DNA of 64,000 nucleotides from Paenibacillus roseus (GTDB lineage Bacteria; Bacillota; Bacilli; Paenibacillales; Paenibacillaceae): positions 62,001-126,000 of the forward strand of contig NZ_JAELUP010000016.1 in NCBI RefSeq assembly GCF_016424485.1, in the 5' to 3' direction. The translations under genes and the position numbers were made by a program. Below, piece by piece: positions 1-9,185 of the stretch. Below the pieces are notes generated by a model that searched no databases, was not told the origin of the DNA, and was given only the letters and a program-made list of their open reading frames with translations. Within the stretch, counting starts at the first letter, position 1. Each line of letters opens with the position of its first letter.

Positions 1-759
1 CCGGCTTATCAATTTCGGCCGCTGGAGTCGCTTGGCATGTCCATAGGCGAATACGAGAGTCTCGTCCGGGATTTGAAGACCGAAGCTGACCAGCTTGGCA
101 GCGCCATCGCCTTTCGTGAAGCTGGAATTGGGAAGGGCATTGCGAAAAATGGAGCCAAGGTCTTGCTGGTTGATACTTCCGGTCCTGCTTCAGGCCAGCT
201 TCATCCGGGTGATGTTATTACCCGTGTGAACGATAGCCCGGTAACTTCAATGGATGGCTTGAAGGAACAAATGTCCAAGGTCCTCCCCGGTGCGACTGTT
301 CGAATTGAATTGCTGCGGAAGGGCGAGAAGCTAATTCTTGAGCTTGACACAATCCGGAATCCGAATGATAAGCAGCAGGCTATTATGGGAATTCAGGCGA
401 TGGACAGCCTTTCTCTGGATTTGCCGCTGCCGGTCACCTTCACGTCTTATTTTGCTCATGAAGGCGGTCCGTCGCATGGAGCGGGGCTTGCACTTACGCT
501 CCTGGATCAATTGACGCCCGGCGGGATTACGAATGGTCACCGCGTCGCTGTCACCGGAACAATTGATGCAGGCGGGGGCGTCGGGCGCATTGGCGGCATA
601 GAGCAGAAGGCTTTTACCGCACAGCGGGCTGGGGCGGATGTATTTTTTGTGCCTGCCGGGCAGGAAGATGACGCGCGCAAGGGAGCTAAAAGGCTGAATA
701 TTGTCCCTGTGAGGACACTTGATGAAATTATAGGATGGCTGCGTAAACGGACTGTATAA
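1..759 (+). CDS. PDZ-Lon (S16) membrane-associated serine protease, C-terminal part
   Basis: The reading frame is open to base 1, so the gene begins upstream and only the last 252 residues are visible. A PDZ domain lies at about residues 45-115 (LHPGDVITRVNDSPV), followed by a Lon-type S16 peptidase domain. The Ser-Lys dyad is intact: Ser158 in GGPSHGAG and Lys203 in RIGGIEQKAF, 45 residues apart as expected in Lon domains. No ATPase domain is visible. The architecture is that of YlbL-type proteases, which carry an N-terminal membrane anchor and a PDZ domain and take part in DNA-damage checkpoint recovery in Bacillus. Whether this copy has that role is inferred. The ATG at 37 is internal to the protein. 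Confidence 0.8.
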   Translation, partial: PAYQFRPLESLGMSIGEYESLVRDLKTEADQLGSAIAFREAGIGKGIAKNGAKVLLVDTSGPASGQLHPGDVITRVNDSPVTSMDGLKEQMSKVLPGATVRIELLRKGEKLILELDTIRNPNDKQQAIMGIQAMDSLSLDLPLPVTFTSYFAHEGGPSHGAGLALTLLDQLTPGGITNGHRVAVTGTIDAGGGVGRIGGIEQKAFTAQRAGADVFFVPAGQEDDARKGAKRLNIVPVRTLDEIIGWLRKRTV

Positions 760-824
760 GGTGAAAATGGTATGTAAAGCTGCAACTAGATGTTTTTTTC
801 GTCTAAGGAGGCGTATTCCCGGCT

Positions 825-853
825 TTGACTTTCAAAAGTTCTGGTAGCATAAT
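825..853 (+). promoter_or_regulatory. sigma-A promoter of the LTA-synthase-like gene
   Basis: TTGACT (825-830) and CATAAT (848-853) are separated by 17 bases. Transcription would start near 860. This rules against the first in-frame TTG (863) as the initiation codon and fits the GTG at 935, which has a Shine-Dalgarno sequence. Confidence 0.65.
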
Positions 854-934
854 AATTTTTATTTGAAACTTACTATGTACAGACAGACGAATGGCACATA
901 TTCGTCTGTTTCGCTGTCAAGGGAGGAAGCGAAT

Positions 935-2803
935 GTGCTGTTGAATGCTCTGCAGAGCCTGCGGACAAAGCCGTTCGGATTTTTTACTGTGTTGCTGCTG
1001 TTAAAGAGCTATCTGGCGTATGTGGCCATTTTCGGAACCGAATTGTCCCTGGCTCCTTTGTTGACGGAGATTCCTTTTATTTGGCTCATTTTTTGCCTGA
1101 TTGAATGGTTCGCGTCCAAAAGAAAGCTGCTCTATTACTTTCTGACCAATCTGCTCGTTACCGCAATCTTTTTCGCAGCAATTATGTATTACCAATATTA
1201 TGGCGTCATCGTGGATTATCATGCGCTTGAGCAGGTCAATCAGGTGACGGCTGTGAAGAACAGCGTATTTTCATTAATCAAGCCCTATTATTTGCTGATT
1301 TTTACGGACATTGTCGTCCTGGCCGTCTTCTATTTGAGAGGAAGAAAGAAGCTGGACTGGCGACTTCCTTCTTCGGGGCGCGAGCGCAGGGGCTACATGA
1401 CCGCCTTGTTCGTAGTCTCGGTCGTGATGTGTTTTGTGAATATCTTCCCTAACCGAGCCAGCATGAATGAGCTGAAAAAAGCGGAGGATATGGGCATTCT
1501 CAACTATGAAGCGTACACGATCTTTTCCAAAAAGACGCAGGATTGGACGCCCCTCGCGGATATTACTCAGGAGAAGATTGACGGCATCAAGCAGATTCAA
1601 CCGCTTCAGTCTCTCGAGTATCAAGGCGCTGCTAAAGGCAAAAATCTGATCATTATCCAGATGGAATCGTTTCAAAACTTTCTTGTTGGTCTTGAGCTTG
1701 ACGGGCAGCAGGTTACACCGAATATCAGCCGTCTGATGAAGGAGAATTTCTATTTCCCCAATTTCTATCAGCAGGTGGGACAGGGGAATACATCCGATGC
1801 GGAGTTTATCGTCAATACTTCCCTGTATATTCCGCAGCGGGGCGCGGCTACCGGAGTCTATGCCGGCAAAGAGCTTCCCAGTCTGCCTAAGCTGATGAAA
1901 TCCCAAGGCTATAATACGGCGACGTTCCATACGAATGTCGTGGAATTCTGGAACCGCGGGGAGCTGTACAAGGCGATTGGATTCGACCATTACTATGATG
2001 CGAAATATTTCGGTGAAGAGGATACAGTCTTTTTCGGCGCTTCAGATGAAGTGCTGTATCGGAAGACGCTGGATCAGCTGAAGGAGATGGATCAACAGCC
2101 TGAGCCGTTCTACGCCCAGATCATCTCCATGACGGCTCACCATCCCTATTCGATTCCGGAAGAGAAGTACAAAATGAAACTGCCTGAGCGCTTTGAGGGG
2201 ACTTTCGTCGGTGATTATATCCGCGCCCAGAATTATGCCGATTACGCGCTCGGAGAGTTTATCGCTGGCTTGAAGGAACGCGGAATTTGGGATAACAGCA
2301 TCATCGTTATTTACGGGGATCATCTTGGTCTTCCGATCTACTCCTTGGAGCGGAAAGATAAGGAGTTGATGGAGGAAATTTACGGCCGCGAATACAGCTA
2401 TACGGACATGATTAATATTCCGCTGGCTGTAATTGGCGCTGATTTCACCCATCCGACGGTGTTTCCGCAAATCGGTGGCCAGGTGGATGTTTTGCCGACG
2501 ATAGCCAATCTGATGGGGATTGACCTTGCCGGGCAAATCCATTTTGGTCAGGATATCATCAATCAGACTTATAATGTTCTGCCGCAGCGCTATTATTTGC
2601 CTTCCGGTTCCTTCGTGAGCGAAAAATCGCTGTTCATGCCGGGAAGCGGCTATGAGGACGGCACTCAGTATCCGCTTGCCGGGGACGGAGGGCATCATAG
2701 CGGAGGCGCGACAGAAAAGGAATATAATCAGGCGCTTGAGCTGCTGCATCTCTCCAACAGTTACGCAGGTCAGCTGCCTGACCGCGTCAGGGAGCCGCAA
2801 TAG
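935..2803 (+). CDS. LTA synthase family membrane sulfatase
   Basis: This polytopic membrane enzyme of the alkaline-phosphatase superfamily transfers glycerol-phosphate from phosphatidylglycerol to lipoteichoic acid or its primer. Five hydrophobic segments occupy roughly the first 190 residues, followed by an extracellular sulfatase domain. Family motifs are present: IIIQMESFQNF (metal-binding Glu), GQGNTSDAEF with the nucleophile Thr at residue 286, and YGDHLG (metal Asp and His). The GTG at 935 is chosen as start (622 aa) because AGGGAGG (920-926) lies 8 bases upstream. The longer frame starting with TTG at 863 has no ribosome-binding site and would begin almost at the predicted transcript start. 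It could be LtaS itself or a paralogue such as YfnI, YqgS or the primase YvgJ; sequence alone does not decide. Confidence 0.9.
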   Translation: MLLNALQSLRTKPFGFFTVLLLLKSYLAYVAIFGTELSLAPLLTEIPFIWLIFCLIEWFASKRKLLYYFLTNLLVTAIFFAAIMYYQYYGVIVDYHALEQVNQVTAVKNSVFSLIKPYYLLIFTDIVVLAVFYLRGRKKLDWRLPSSGRERRGYMTALFVVSVVMCFVNIFPNRASMNELKKAEDMGILNYEAYTIFSKKTQDWTPLADITQEKIDGIKQIQPLQSLEYQGAAKGKNLIIIQMESFQNFLVGLELDGQQVTPNISRLMKENFYFPNFYQQVGQGNTSDAEFIVNTSLYIPQRGAATGVYAGKELPSLPKLMKSQGYNTATFHTNVVEFWNRGELYKAIGFDHYYDAKYFGEEDTVFFGASDEVLYRKTLDQLKEMDQQPEPFYAQIISMTAHHPYSIPEEKYKMKLPERFEGTFVGDYIRAQNYADYALGEFIAGLKERGIWDNSIIVIYGDHLGLPIYSLERKDKELMEEIYGREYSYTDMINIPLAVIGADFTHPTVFPQIGGQVDVLPTIANLMGIDLAGQIHFGQDIINQTYNVLPQRYYLPSGSFVSEKSLFMPGSGYEDGTQYPLAGDGGHHSGGATEKEYNQALELLHLSNSYAGQLPDRVREPQ

Positions 2804-2848
2804 CAACTGTCTCAACCATACTGCACAGGTGGCTCCAAAACCAAATTC

Positions 2849-2899
2849 AAGGCGCCCGCAAGCATCGGTCCTAACCGGGGAAGATGCTGCGGGCGCCTT
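2849..2899. terminator. Hairpin between convergent genes, probable bidirectional terminator
   Basis: AAGGCGCCCGC-A-AGCATC (2849-2866) pairs with GATGCTGCGGGCGCCTT (2883-2899), giving a 17-bp, GC-rich stem between the converging LTA-synthase-like and VanW genes. The U-tract is poor on both sides, so efficiency is uncertain. Confidence 0.6.
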
Positions 2900-2947
2900 G
2901 TTCAAGTTGAGCGAATGAAAGTCTGGCAGGTCCTTTGTTTGCTCAGG

Positions 2948-4414
2948 TTATGGATGATGCGGCAATAAAATTCCGTCCTCCACGATTGGATGCGTTTCAA
3001 GTTCCGGTCCCAGAACATTCGGGGAGTCTAAGGGTTCTTCGTCCGGCCTTACATCGGTCCTTCGGGATACGCCTATAATGGTAGGCTGCGCTGGATAGGT
3101 GTCGGTTGATATAAGCTCCTGCTCCATCTTCTGGTCCTGCTCCAGACGAGTGCGGTATACCTTTACAACGTAGCCGGTAGATCCCTGCTTCAGCACAACC
3201 CGCCCGCCGCGGCCTGCAGCATTGCTCACAATTTCCTTGACAGGAGGGGTGATGGTCTTGACGAGTTTCGTCTCGATTGTATATCGGGTTGTCTTCGGGA
3301 TGGAGCCGAACAGCTTGACCGTAAGTGTCCGGTTGTACACTTCAGTTCGAATGATCAGATGATGTGCTGTTGAGTTGCGGAAGCGGAAGTTGAGGTAGCC
3401 TTCGGCAAAGGTCGCATCGCGCCCCATTGGCAAGTATGGCACAGCCCTGGAGTGGTTGCGGCGCTCGACAATCTCCAGTCCCGCGAGAAGGGCTGCATTG
3501 TACAGAGTGCTTGATACCTGGCAGATTCCGCCGCCAATTCCGGGCACGAGCTGTCCGTTTACGATGACGGGGGCTTCACGGAAGCCGTAGTGCTCTTGCG
3601 CCGCGGTAATGACCTTGCTGTAATCGAACAGTTCACCGGGAGCAAGCTCCCAGTCGTTTAGTATTTTGGCTGTAGAGGTTACATTATAGGCCCGACCTTC
3701 CGAACTGCGGGCAAATTCTGTGCTGAAACTAGATATTTTCCGTTCTACGCCTTGTCCCTTTAAATAATCCAAGGTGATGGCAGGATGCACAGCGGCAATT
3801 TGCAGTCTGAACGAGCGTAGTTCGCCCCCGGCTTGTCCCTGCATGACTTGATTGGCCCAGCCGCTGACCTGGGCGAACAGCTTATCCAATTCCAGACGAT
3901 GCCCGTCTTGATGAGGTTCATAGACAATCTGGTCGGCAGCAGTAATGGAACGGCGGGCGTTCACAGGCTCGTTATATTCCAGCCAGCCCCATTGCGACCG
4001 GATGGTCTTCTCAAATGTTTTGACGCCTTCTGCAAGCTGCACCGGAATTTGCCGCGGGAAGTGGTAGCGGTAAGTGATCTTCTCAGCAAGATTCCCTTCA
4101 TGAAGAGCGAGTATCCTGTTGCGAATGTTCTCCCGTTCAACGGCAAACCCCAATTGGCGGAGTGCCCACTGCCGACTGTTCTCCTTGGTATCGTTCAGTG
4201 TAATTCGAGCCTGCAACTTCTCCAATTCATTCCATGCCACCTCTAGCTTATCCAGCGCCTGCTCTGTCCCAAGTCCGCCGATGTGCACAGAACCTACAGT
4301 CGTGCCGTCGGGTATACGATTCTGGGAGGCATAAATATAAAGCAGCCCCCAGCTGGTTGTTACAATGAGGATTACGATGCCAGCAATAATAAAAGCGACA
4401 TGGAGTTTTTTCAA
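2948..4414 (-). CDS. VanW family protein with G5 domain
   Basis: This is a 488-residue membrane-anchored, surface-exposed protein. A single transmembrane helix (about residues 5-27) precedes a region like the putative peptidoglycan-binding domain common upstream of VanW (VGSVHIGGLGTEQALDKL). The VanW domain follows, with APGELFDYSKV and PGIGGGICQVSSTLYNAAL, and then a C-terminal G5-like domain (VVKVYRTRLEQDQKMEQELI). The start is TTG at 4414, because AAGGAGGG lies 8 bases upstream; the open frame reaches 4726 without another supported start. VanW proteins sit near cell-wall genes but their biochemical role is not established. The gene is transcribed away from ftsE. Confidence 0.85.
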   Translation of the reverse strand: MKKLHVAFIIAGIVILIVTTSWGLLYIYASQNRIPDGTTVGSVHIGGLGTEQALDKLEVAWNELEKLQARITLNDTKENSRQWALRQLGFAVERENIRNRILALHEGNLAEKITYRYHFPRQIPVQLAEGVKTFEKTIRSQWGWLEYNEPVNARRSITAADQIVYEPHQDGHRLELDKLFAQVSGWANQVMQGQAGGELRSFRLQIAAVHPAITLDYLKGQGVERKISSFSTEFARSSEGRAYNVTSTAKILNDWELAPGELFDYSKVITAAQEHYGFREAPVIVNGQLVPGIGGGICQVSSTLYNAALLAGLEIVERRNHSRAVPYLPMGRDATFAEGYLNFRFRNSTAHHLIIRTEVYNRTLTVKLFGSIPKTTRYTIETKLVKTITPPVKEIVSNAAGRGGRVVLKQGSTGYVVKVYRTRLEQDQKMEQELISTDTYPAQPTIIGVSRRTDVRPDEEPLDSPNVLGPELETHPIVEDGILLPHHP

Positions 4415-4652
4415 CGTCGAGTCCCTCCTTGTTTTTAACTTGCAGAGGAAGCAAAGCGGTATCATTTCTATAGATATGCGGACGGGTCTGCGATTTGACC
4501 ACCAACTTGTATAAAACCGACTATTTTTGATTATGCCGGGCTCGCAAAAAAAATTAAAATTATTAGAATATTGTCGAATAAAAAGTTTTTGAGAGGAATT
4601 AAGTGTTTCCTGTCGAAGAAGATAAAGCTGATAATCTACAGGATGTGATAAT
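4415..4652. other. Divergent intergenic region, VanW / ftsE
   Basis: This 238-base A+T-rich stretch must carry promoters for both divergent genes. I see only a weak plus-strand candidate, GATAAT at about 4630 with a poor -35, and no convincing hairpin or operator. Confidence 0.4.
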
Positions 4653-5339
4653 GTGATCGAAATGCAAGATATTTGGAAGACGTATGCTAATGGCACACAT
4701 GCTTTGCGCGGCGTCTCTGTAATCATAGAAAAAAATGAATTTGTCTATCTGGTCGGACCCTCCGGGGCCGGGAAATCGACGTTTATGAAGCTGATTTACA
4801 GGGAAGAGGTTCCTACCAAAGGCCAAATCTCCGTCAATGGTTTTAATATCGGCAAGCTTAAGCCCCGTAAAATTCCATTTGTCCGCCGCAATATCGGCGT
4901 TATCTTTCAGGACTTCCGCTTGCTGCCAAAGTTCACTGCGTATGAGAATGTAGCTTTTGCCATGGAGGTCATTGAGACGCCGCGGCGGCTGATCAAGAAG
5001 CGGACGATGGAGGTGCTTGAGTTGGTAGGGCTTAAGGGCAAGCATAACAGTCTGCCTGCACAGCTATCCGGCGGTGAGCAACAGCGGGTAGGCATCGCCA
5101 GAGCCATCGTTAACAATCCGGCCGTTATCATTGCGGATGAGCCGACAGGAAACCTGGACCCGGAGACTTCATGGGGTATTATGAATTTGCTCGAAGAAAT
5201 TAACTTCCGGGGAACGACAATCGTCATGGCTACGCATAACCGGGATATTGTCAACAAGCTCCGCAAGCGTGTCATTGCCATTGAAGACGGAATCATTGCT
5301 CGGGACGAGGCCAGAGGGGAGTACGGCTATGAAATTTAG
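4653..5339 (+). CDS. ftsE: Cell-division ABC transporter ATPase FtsE
   Basis: This 228-residue ATPase is the cytoplasmic half of the FtsEX complex, which transmits ATP-driven conformational change to peptidoglycan hydrolases at the septum or cylinder wall. Walker A is GPSGAGKST (35-43), the Q-loop is at FQDFRLLP, the ABC signature is LSGGEQQR (138-145), and Walker B is VIIADEPTGNLD (158-169). The start is GTG at 4653, with AGGA about 10 bases upstream. The end overlaps ftsX by 11 bases, implying translational coupling. Confidence 0.95.
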   Translation: MIEMQDIWKTYANGTHALRGVSVIIEKNEFVYLVGPSGAGKSTFMKLIYREEVPTKGQISVNGFNIGKLKPRKIPFVRRNIGVIFQDFRLLPKFTAYENVAFAMEVIETPRRLIKKRTMEVLELVGLKGKHNSLPAQLSGGEQQRVGIARAIVNNPAVIIADEPTGNLDPETSWGIMNLLEEINFRGTTIVMATHNRDIVNKLRKRVIAIEDGIIARDEARGEYGYEI

Positions 5340-6246
5340 GACGATCCTCCGGCACATCAGAGAAGGAACAAAAAATATTATCCGCAACGGATGGATGTCC
5401 TTTGCTTCCCTTAGCTCCATCGTTATTTCCTTGTTTATTCTGGGCGTGTTCCTGCTGCTGGCCCTCAATGTCAATAATCTGGCCAACCAGATTGAGAGTC
5501 AGGTTGAGGTTAAAGTCTACTTGCAGCTTGGTGTCGAACAAAGCAAGGTTGAAGAACTGCATAATGCAATTGCCAACATGCCGGAAGTACGTTCCGTTAA
5601 GTTCGTCTCCAAGGCGGAAGGTCTGGAACTGCTGCGTGTAAGTTTGGGCGAGGACGGCAAGGATTTGCTTGAGGGCTTTGACGAGACCAATAACCCGTTG
5701 CCGGATTCGTTTACAGTCGAGGTCATTGAGCCGCAGACAATTTCATTTGTAGCCAACAAGATCAAAGCGATCAATGAGGCAGACCCAACCGTCCCGATTA
5801 CGAATGTAAAATACGGGCAAGGCACAGTAGAGACATTGTTCAAATTTACAACAGCGGTTCGCAACATCGGTCTGATTATTGTAGCTGGTCTGGCGCTGAC
5901 CGCAATGTTTCTCATATCGAATACGATTAAAGTGACGATATTGGCGCGACGCCGTGAAATTGCGATTATGAAGCTTGTCGGGGCAACGAATCATTTTATC
6001 CGCTGGCCGTTTTTCATCGAAGGCGCATTAATTGGTCTTTTGGGTTCGGCAGTTACAACCGCTATCCTGCTGGTGCTGTATCAGCAGCTTGTGCAAATCA
6101 CGCAATTTGAGCTGGGGCTCATGATGATCAAGCTGGTGACGATCGAGGATGCAGGTTGGCTTATTTCCGGAGTTTTAATTGCAATCGGTACATTGATCGG
6201 GATTTGGGGAAGTACGATTTCGGTTCGCAAGTATCTGAAAGTGTAG
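5329..6246 (+). CDS. ftsX: Cell-division membrane protein FtsX
   Basis: FtsX (305 aa) is the membrane partner of FtsE. An N-terminal cytoplasmic segment leads to a first transmembrane helix near residues 25-45, then an extracellular domain (about 50-175) that normally contacts the hydrolase or its activator. Three further helices follow in the C-terminal half. The ATG at 5329, inside the end of ftsE, is used because AGAGGGGAG lies just upstream; a longer frame from 5248 merely runs through ftsE. The gene is followed 11 bases later by an M23 hydrolase, the likely FtsEX client. Confidence 0.95.
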   Translation: MKFRTILRHIREGTKNIIRNGWMSFASLSSIVISLFILGVFLLLALNVNNLANQIESQVEVKVYLQLGVEQSKVEELHNAIANMPEVRSVKFVSKAEGLELLRVSLGEDGKDLLEGFDETNNPLPDSFTVEVIEPQTISFVANKIKAINEADPTVPITNVKYGQGTVETLFKFTTAVRNIGLIIVAGLALTAMFLISNTIKVTILARRREIAIMKLVGATNHFIRWPFFIEGALIGLLGSAVTTAILLVLYQQLVQITQFELGLMMIKLVTIEDAGWLISGVLIAIGTLIGIWGSTISVRKYLKV

Positions 6247-6257
6247 GTGAGATATTA

Positions 6258-7439
6258 GTGAAGAAGGCGTTAACACTTCTTACAGTTCTTATAATGGCGG
6301 TTGTATTATTCCAGCCTGCGGACGGACAAGCAGCCCCTTCGGAAGTGGACAAAATTAACCGGGAACTGGAAAAGGTCCGCATTGAAATGAAAGCTGCGGC
6401 GAGCAGCAAGCTGCATGCTCAGGAAGAGTTCAAGGCAATTGAGCAAAAAAAAGAAGAAGCCGCCCAGTCCGTTACGAGAATCATGACCCAGATCAGCCAG
6501 ACAACAGAAAATATGCAAGGTGTGCGCGACCGTCTGGCGGTTACGGAAGGTGAACTGGTGGAGGCCGGAGAAAGTCTGCAAGAAGCAGAGAAGCGGATTG
6601 AAGCGCGGGACAAGCTGCTCCAGTCGCGAGTTCGGCTGTTGTATACAAGCGGTTCCGTTTCTTATCTGGATGTGCTGCTAAGTTCCACCAACTTTGTCGA
6701 TTTTCTTGATCGGTTTGACTCTATTCAATCGATTTTGTCACAGGACAAGACGATTCTTGAGGAACACAAGAAGGATAAAGAGCTTATTGTAATCAAAAAG
6801 GCGGAAGTAGAGACGAAGCTTGTAGAGGTAAAAGATCTGTACGGCCGTCTGCAAGTTTACTATGCGCAGCTTGTGGATAAGGAGAAAGAAAAGGAAAAGA
6901 TGATCCTTTCCTATTCCGAGCAAATGGAAGAGCTAGAGGACATTTCGGCGGAGCAGGAAGCGTTGATTATGAAGCTCGCCAAGAAGGCTTCGGACCTGGA
7001 GAAGCAGCGTAATCGCGTACAGTCCCATTACAAGTCCGGCGGCAAGCTGCTGCGCCCAATCGGAGATGGCTATCGGATCAGTTCGGGCTTCGGGCCGCGT
7101 ACACACCCGATTACCGGGGAAAAAGGCAAGATGCATCAGGGCGTTGACTTCCCGGCTCCTGCGGGAACGGCAATCTATGCGGCAGAATCCGGTGTAGTTC
7201 TGGTGGCTCAAGCGACCAGTGGTTATGGCAATACCGTTATTATCGATCATGGCAATGGCCTGTGGACGCTCTATGGGCATATTCGCAACGGAGGCATAAA
7301 AGTCGAAGCTGGCGAAAATGTAAAACGCGGACAAAAAATTGCTGAAGTCGGAACGACTGGCAACTCGACAGGCAATCATCTTCATTTCGAAGTGAGAAAG
7401 AACGAGAAGCCGCAAAATCCGATGAGCTATATTCGGTAA
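6258..7439 (+). CDS. Secreted coiled-coil M23 peptidoglycan hydrolase (EnvC/NlpD-like)
   Basis: This 393-residue protein begins with a signal peptide (MKKALTLLTVLIMAVVLFQ, cleavage near ADGQAA) and has a long coiled coil at about 35-260. A C-terminal LytM/M23 domain covers about 270-390. The zinc and catalytic residues are complete: His293 and Asp297 in HQGVDF, YGH, and HLHFE (374-378). It is therefore likely an active endopeptidase, unlike E. coli EnvC, which is a degenerate activator. The start is GTG at 6258 with AGGTGA 7 bases upstream. Its position directly behind ftsEX resembles cwlO, pcsB and envC in other bacteria, so control by FtsEX is a reasonable inference. Confidence 0.9.
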   Translation: MKKALTLLTVLIMAVVLFQPADGQAAPSEVDKINRELEKVRIEMKAAASSKLHAQEEFKAIEQKKEEAAQSVTRIMTQISQTTENMQGVRDRLAVTEGELVEAGESLQEAEKRIEARDKLLQSRVRLLYTSGSVSYLDVLLSSTNFVDFLDRFDSIQSILSQDKTILEEHKKDKELIVIKKAEVETKLVEVKDLYGRLQVYYAQLVDKEKEKEKMILSYSEQMEELEDISAEQEALIMKLAKKASDLEKQRNRVQSHYKSGGKLLRPIGDGYRISSGFGPRTHPITGEKGKMHQGVDFPAPAGTAIYAAESGVVLVAQATSGYGNTVIIDHGNGLWTLYGHIRNGGIKVEAGENVKRGQKIAEVGTTGNSTGNHLHFEVRKNEKPQNPMSYIR

Positions 7440-7568
7440 ATGCAGTGTATTCATAATAAAATGCCAATTGCTCCCCCTGCTTCGGCCGGAAACGGCAAAT
7501 AATTCCGAGCGGCTTGTCATATACTAGCATGGATGAATAAACCGGTAGGATAGGTGGGGTGTAGAACG

Positions 7569-9032
7569 ATGAATTTTAAAGGCCGGACAGTGCTTGTATT
7601 TGTTCTGCTGACAATGGTGGCGTCGGTTCTGGCCACACTGGTGCTGGCAGATCGTCTGGTACTTGGCGGACTTGGCAGCGGCAAAGGGCTGGTATCCGCA
7701 TTGCCGTCCGGTCAATCTCAAGGATTGACCAGGCAAGAGGAAAGCAAGCTCGGCGCAGTATTGTCCCTAATTGAAACGAAATACTACAAGAGCGTGGATC
7801 GCGAGAAAGTAGTCGACGGCGCAATTAACGGCATGATATCCGCTCTTGGTGATCCTTATTCTTCCTACATGGAGAAAGAGACGGCAGAGCAGTTCACCGA
7901 GTCGATTGAAGGCTCCTTCACAGGAATCGGCGCGGAGGTGATGATCGATAACGGCAATATTACGGTTGTCTCCCCGATCAAGGACTCCCCGGCGGAACGA
8001 GCAGGTTTGATGCCAAAGGATGTGCTGGTGTCCGTAAACGGTGAAAGTCTCGAAGGTCTGCAGCTTAATGAAGCGGTGGCCAAAATTCGGGGGCCGAAAG
8101 GAACGAAGGCCAAACTTCAAATTCGACGCAGCGGCGTAGCACAACCGATATCGCTTGTGCTAGTACGTGAGGATATTGATGTCGAAACCGTCTATGCGAA
8201 AATGCTGGAGGGCGGTGTTGGAAAGATCGAGATTCGCCAATTTTCCATGCACACCGGGGAGCGTTTCCTGAGCGAATTGGAGCAGTTGGAGAAGCAGGGG
8301 ATGAAGGGGCTTATCATTGATGTCCGCAACAATCCGGGCGGGGTGCTGCCGGTCGTAGTGTCCATTGCACAGCCGTTTGTTCCGTCAGGACAGCCGATTG
8401 TACAAGTGGAGGAAAAGAGCGGAACCAAGGAGCAGACCTTGTCCAAGGGAACCGGACGCAAATATCCGGTCGCCATTCTGATCAACAAAGGCAGCGCCAG
8501 CGCTTCCGAGGTGCTGGCAGGGGCACTGAAAGAGCGGGCCGGGGCGGTTGTTATAGGCGAGACCAGCTATGGCAAAGGGACAGTCCAAGTGAGCTATAAC
8601 AAGGTGCTTGGGGATGGCAGCCTGGTAAAAATGACGATTGCCAAATGGCTCACCCCGGACGGCAATTGGGTGCATGAGAAAGGGATCAAGCCTAATGTAG
8701 AGGTGTCCCCTCCGGATTATTACAGCGCTCCTCGCCTGTCGAAGACTAAGGTGCTGACCAAAGACATGCTGAGCGAAGAAGTGCGCAGTATGCAGCTAAT
8801 GCTTGGCGGGCTGGGGTATAAGGTAGACCGTAAGGATGGTTACTTCAGCAAGGATACAGAAACGGCGCTCAGGTCATTCCAGACCAATCAAGGGCTGCCG
8901 GTTACCGGGAAGCTAGACAGAACATCGGCTGAAAAGCTGGAACAGCAGTTGATCGAATTTGTTCGTGACGAGGACAATGATATTCAACTGATTCGGGCGA
9001 TTGAAGAGGTTAAGGGAAAAATAGGACATTAG
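7569..9032 (+). CDS. ctpB: Carboxyl-terminal processing protease (S41), CtpA/CtpB-like
   Basis: This 487-residue exported serine protease has an N-terminal membrane anchor (residues 7-28), a PDZ domain (about 110-190) and an S41 peptidase domain with the serine motif NKGSASASE and the catalytic-Lys motif SYGKGTVQ. A C-terminal peptidoglycan-binding domain follows (VRSMQLMLGGLGYKV...). B. subtilis CtpB cleaves SpoIVFA during sporulation and lies next to minJ, as this gene does. The ATG at 7569 is used because AGGTGGGG precedes it. The ortholog name is inferred from neighbourhood; CtpA is the alternative. Confidence 0.85.
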   Translation: MNFKGRTVLVFVLLTMVASVLATLVLADRLVLGGLGSGKGLVSALPSGQSQGLTRQEESKLGAVLSLIETKYYKSVDREKVVDGAINGMISALGDPYSSYMEKETAEQFTESIEGSFTGIGAEVMIDNGNITVVSPIKDSPAERAGLMPKDVLVSVNGESLEGLQLNEAVAKIRGPKGTKAKLQIRRSGVAQPISLVLVREDIDVETVYAKMLEGGVGKIEIRQFSMHTGERFLSELEQLEKQGMKGLIIDVRNNPGGVLPVVVSIAQPFVPSGQPIVQVEEKSGTKEQTLSKGTGRKYPVAILINKGSASASEVLAGALKERAGAVVIGETSYGKGTVQVSYNKVLGDGSLVKMTIAKWLTPDGNWVHEKGIKPNVEVSPPDYYSAPRLSKTKVLTKDMLSEEVRSMQLMLGGLGYKVDRKDGYFSKDTETALRSFQTNQGLPVTGKLDRTSAEKLEQQLIEFVRDEDNDIQLIRAIEEVKGKIGH

Positions 9033-9073
9033 AGCATTGGCAGGATTTTGATGCGGGTGCGTCGAATGAGTAG

Positions 9074-9122
9074 AAGGTTGGCTGCTGCCTTGATGAAAGG
9101 CGGCGGTTCAGCCTTCTTTTTT
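9074..9122 (+). terminator. Rho-independent terminator or attenuator after ctpB-like gene
   Basis: AAGGTTGGCTGCTGCCTT pairs, with G-U pairs and one irregularity, with AAGGCGGCGGTTCAGCCTT, and is followed by CTTTTTT. It lies before the next gene, which starts at 9186, so the minJ-like gene either depends on read-through or has its own promoter. Confidence 0.75.
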
Positions 9123-9185
9123 AAAATACAAGCTTTTGCCCGTCAAATGACGGCAAAGCCGTTATGCTGGATAGGGAGTGAACAG

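Noticed and set aside
9048..9185. N-terminal extension of the MinJ-like protein
   Set aside because: The extra 46 codons run through a terminator hairpin and lack a ribosome-binding site; ATG 9186 has AGGGAGTG.
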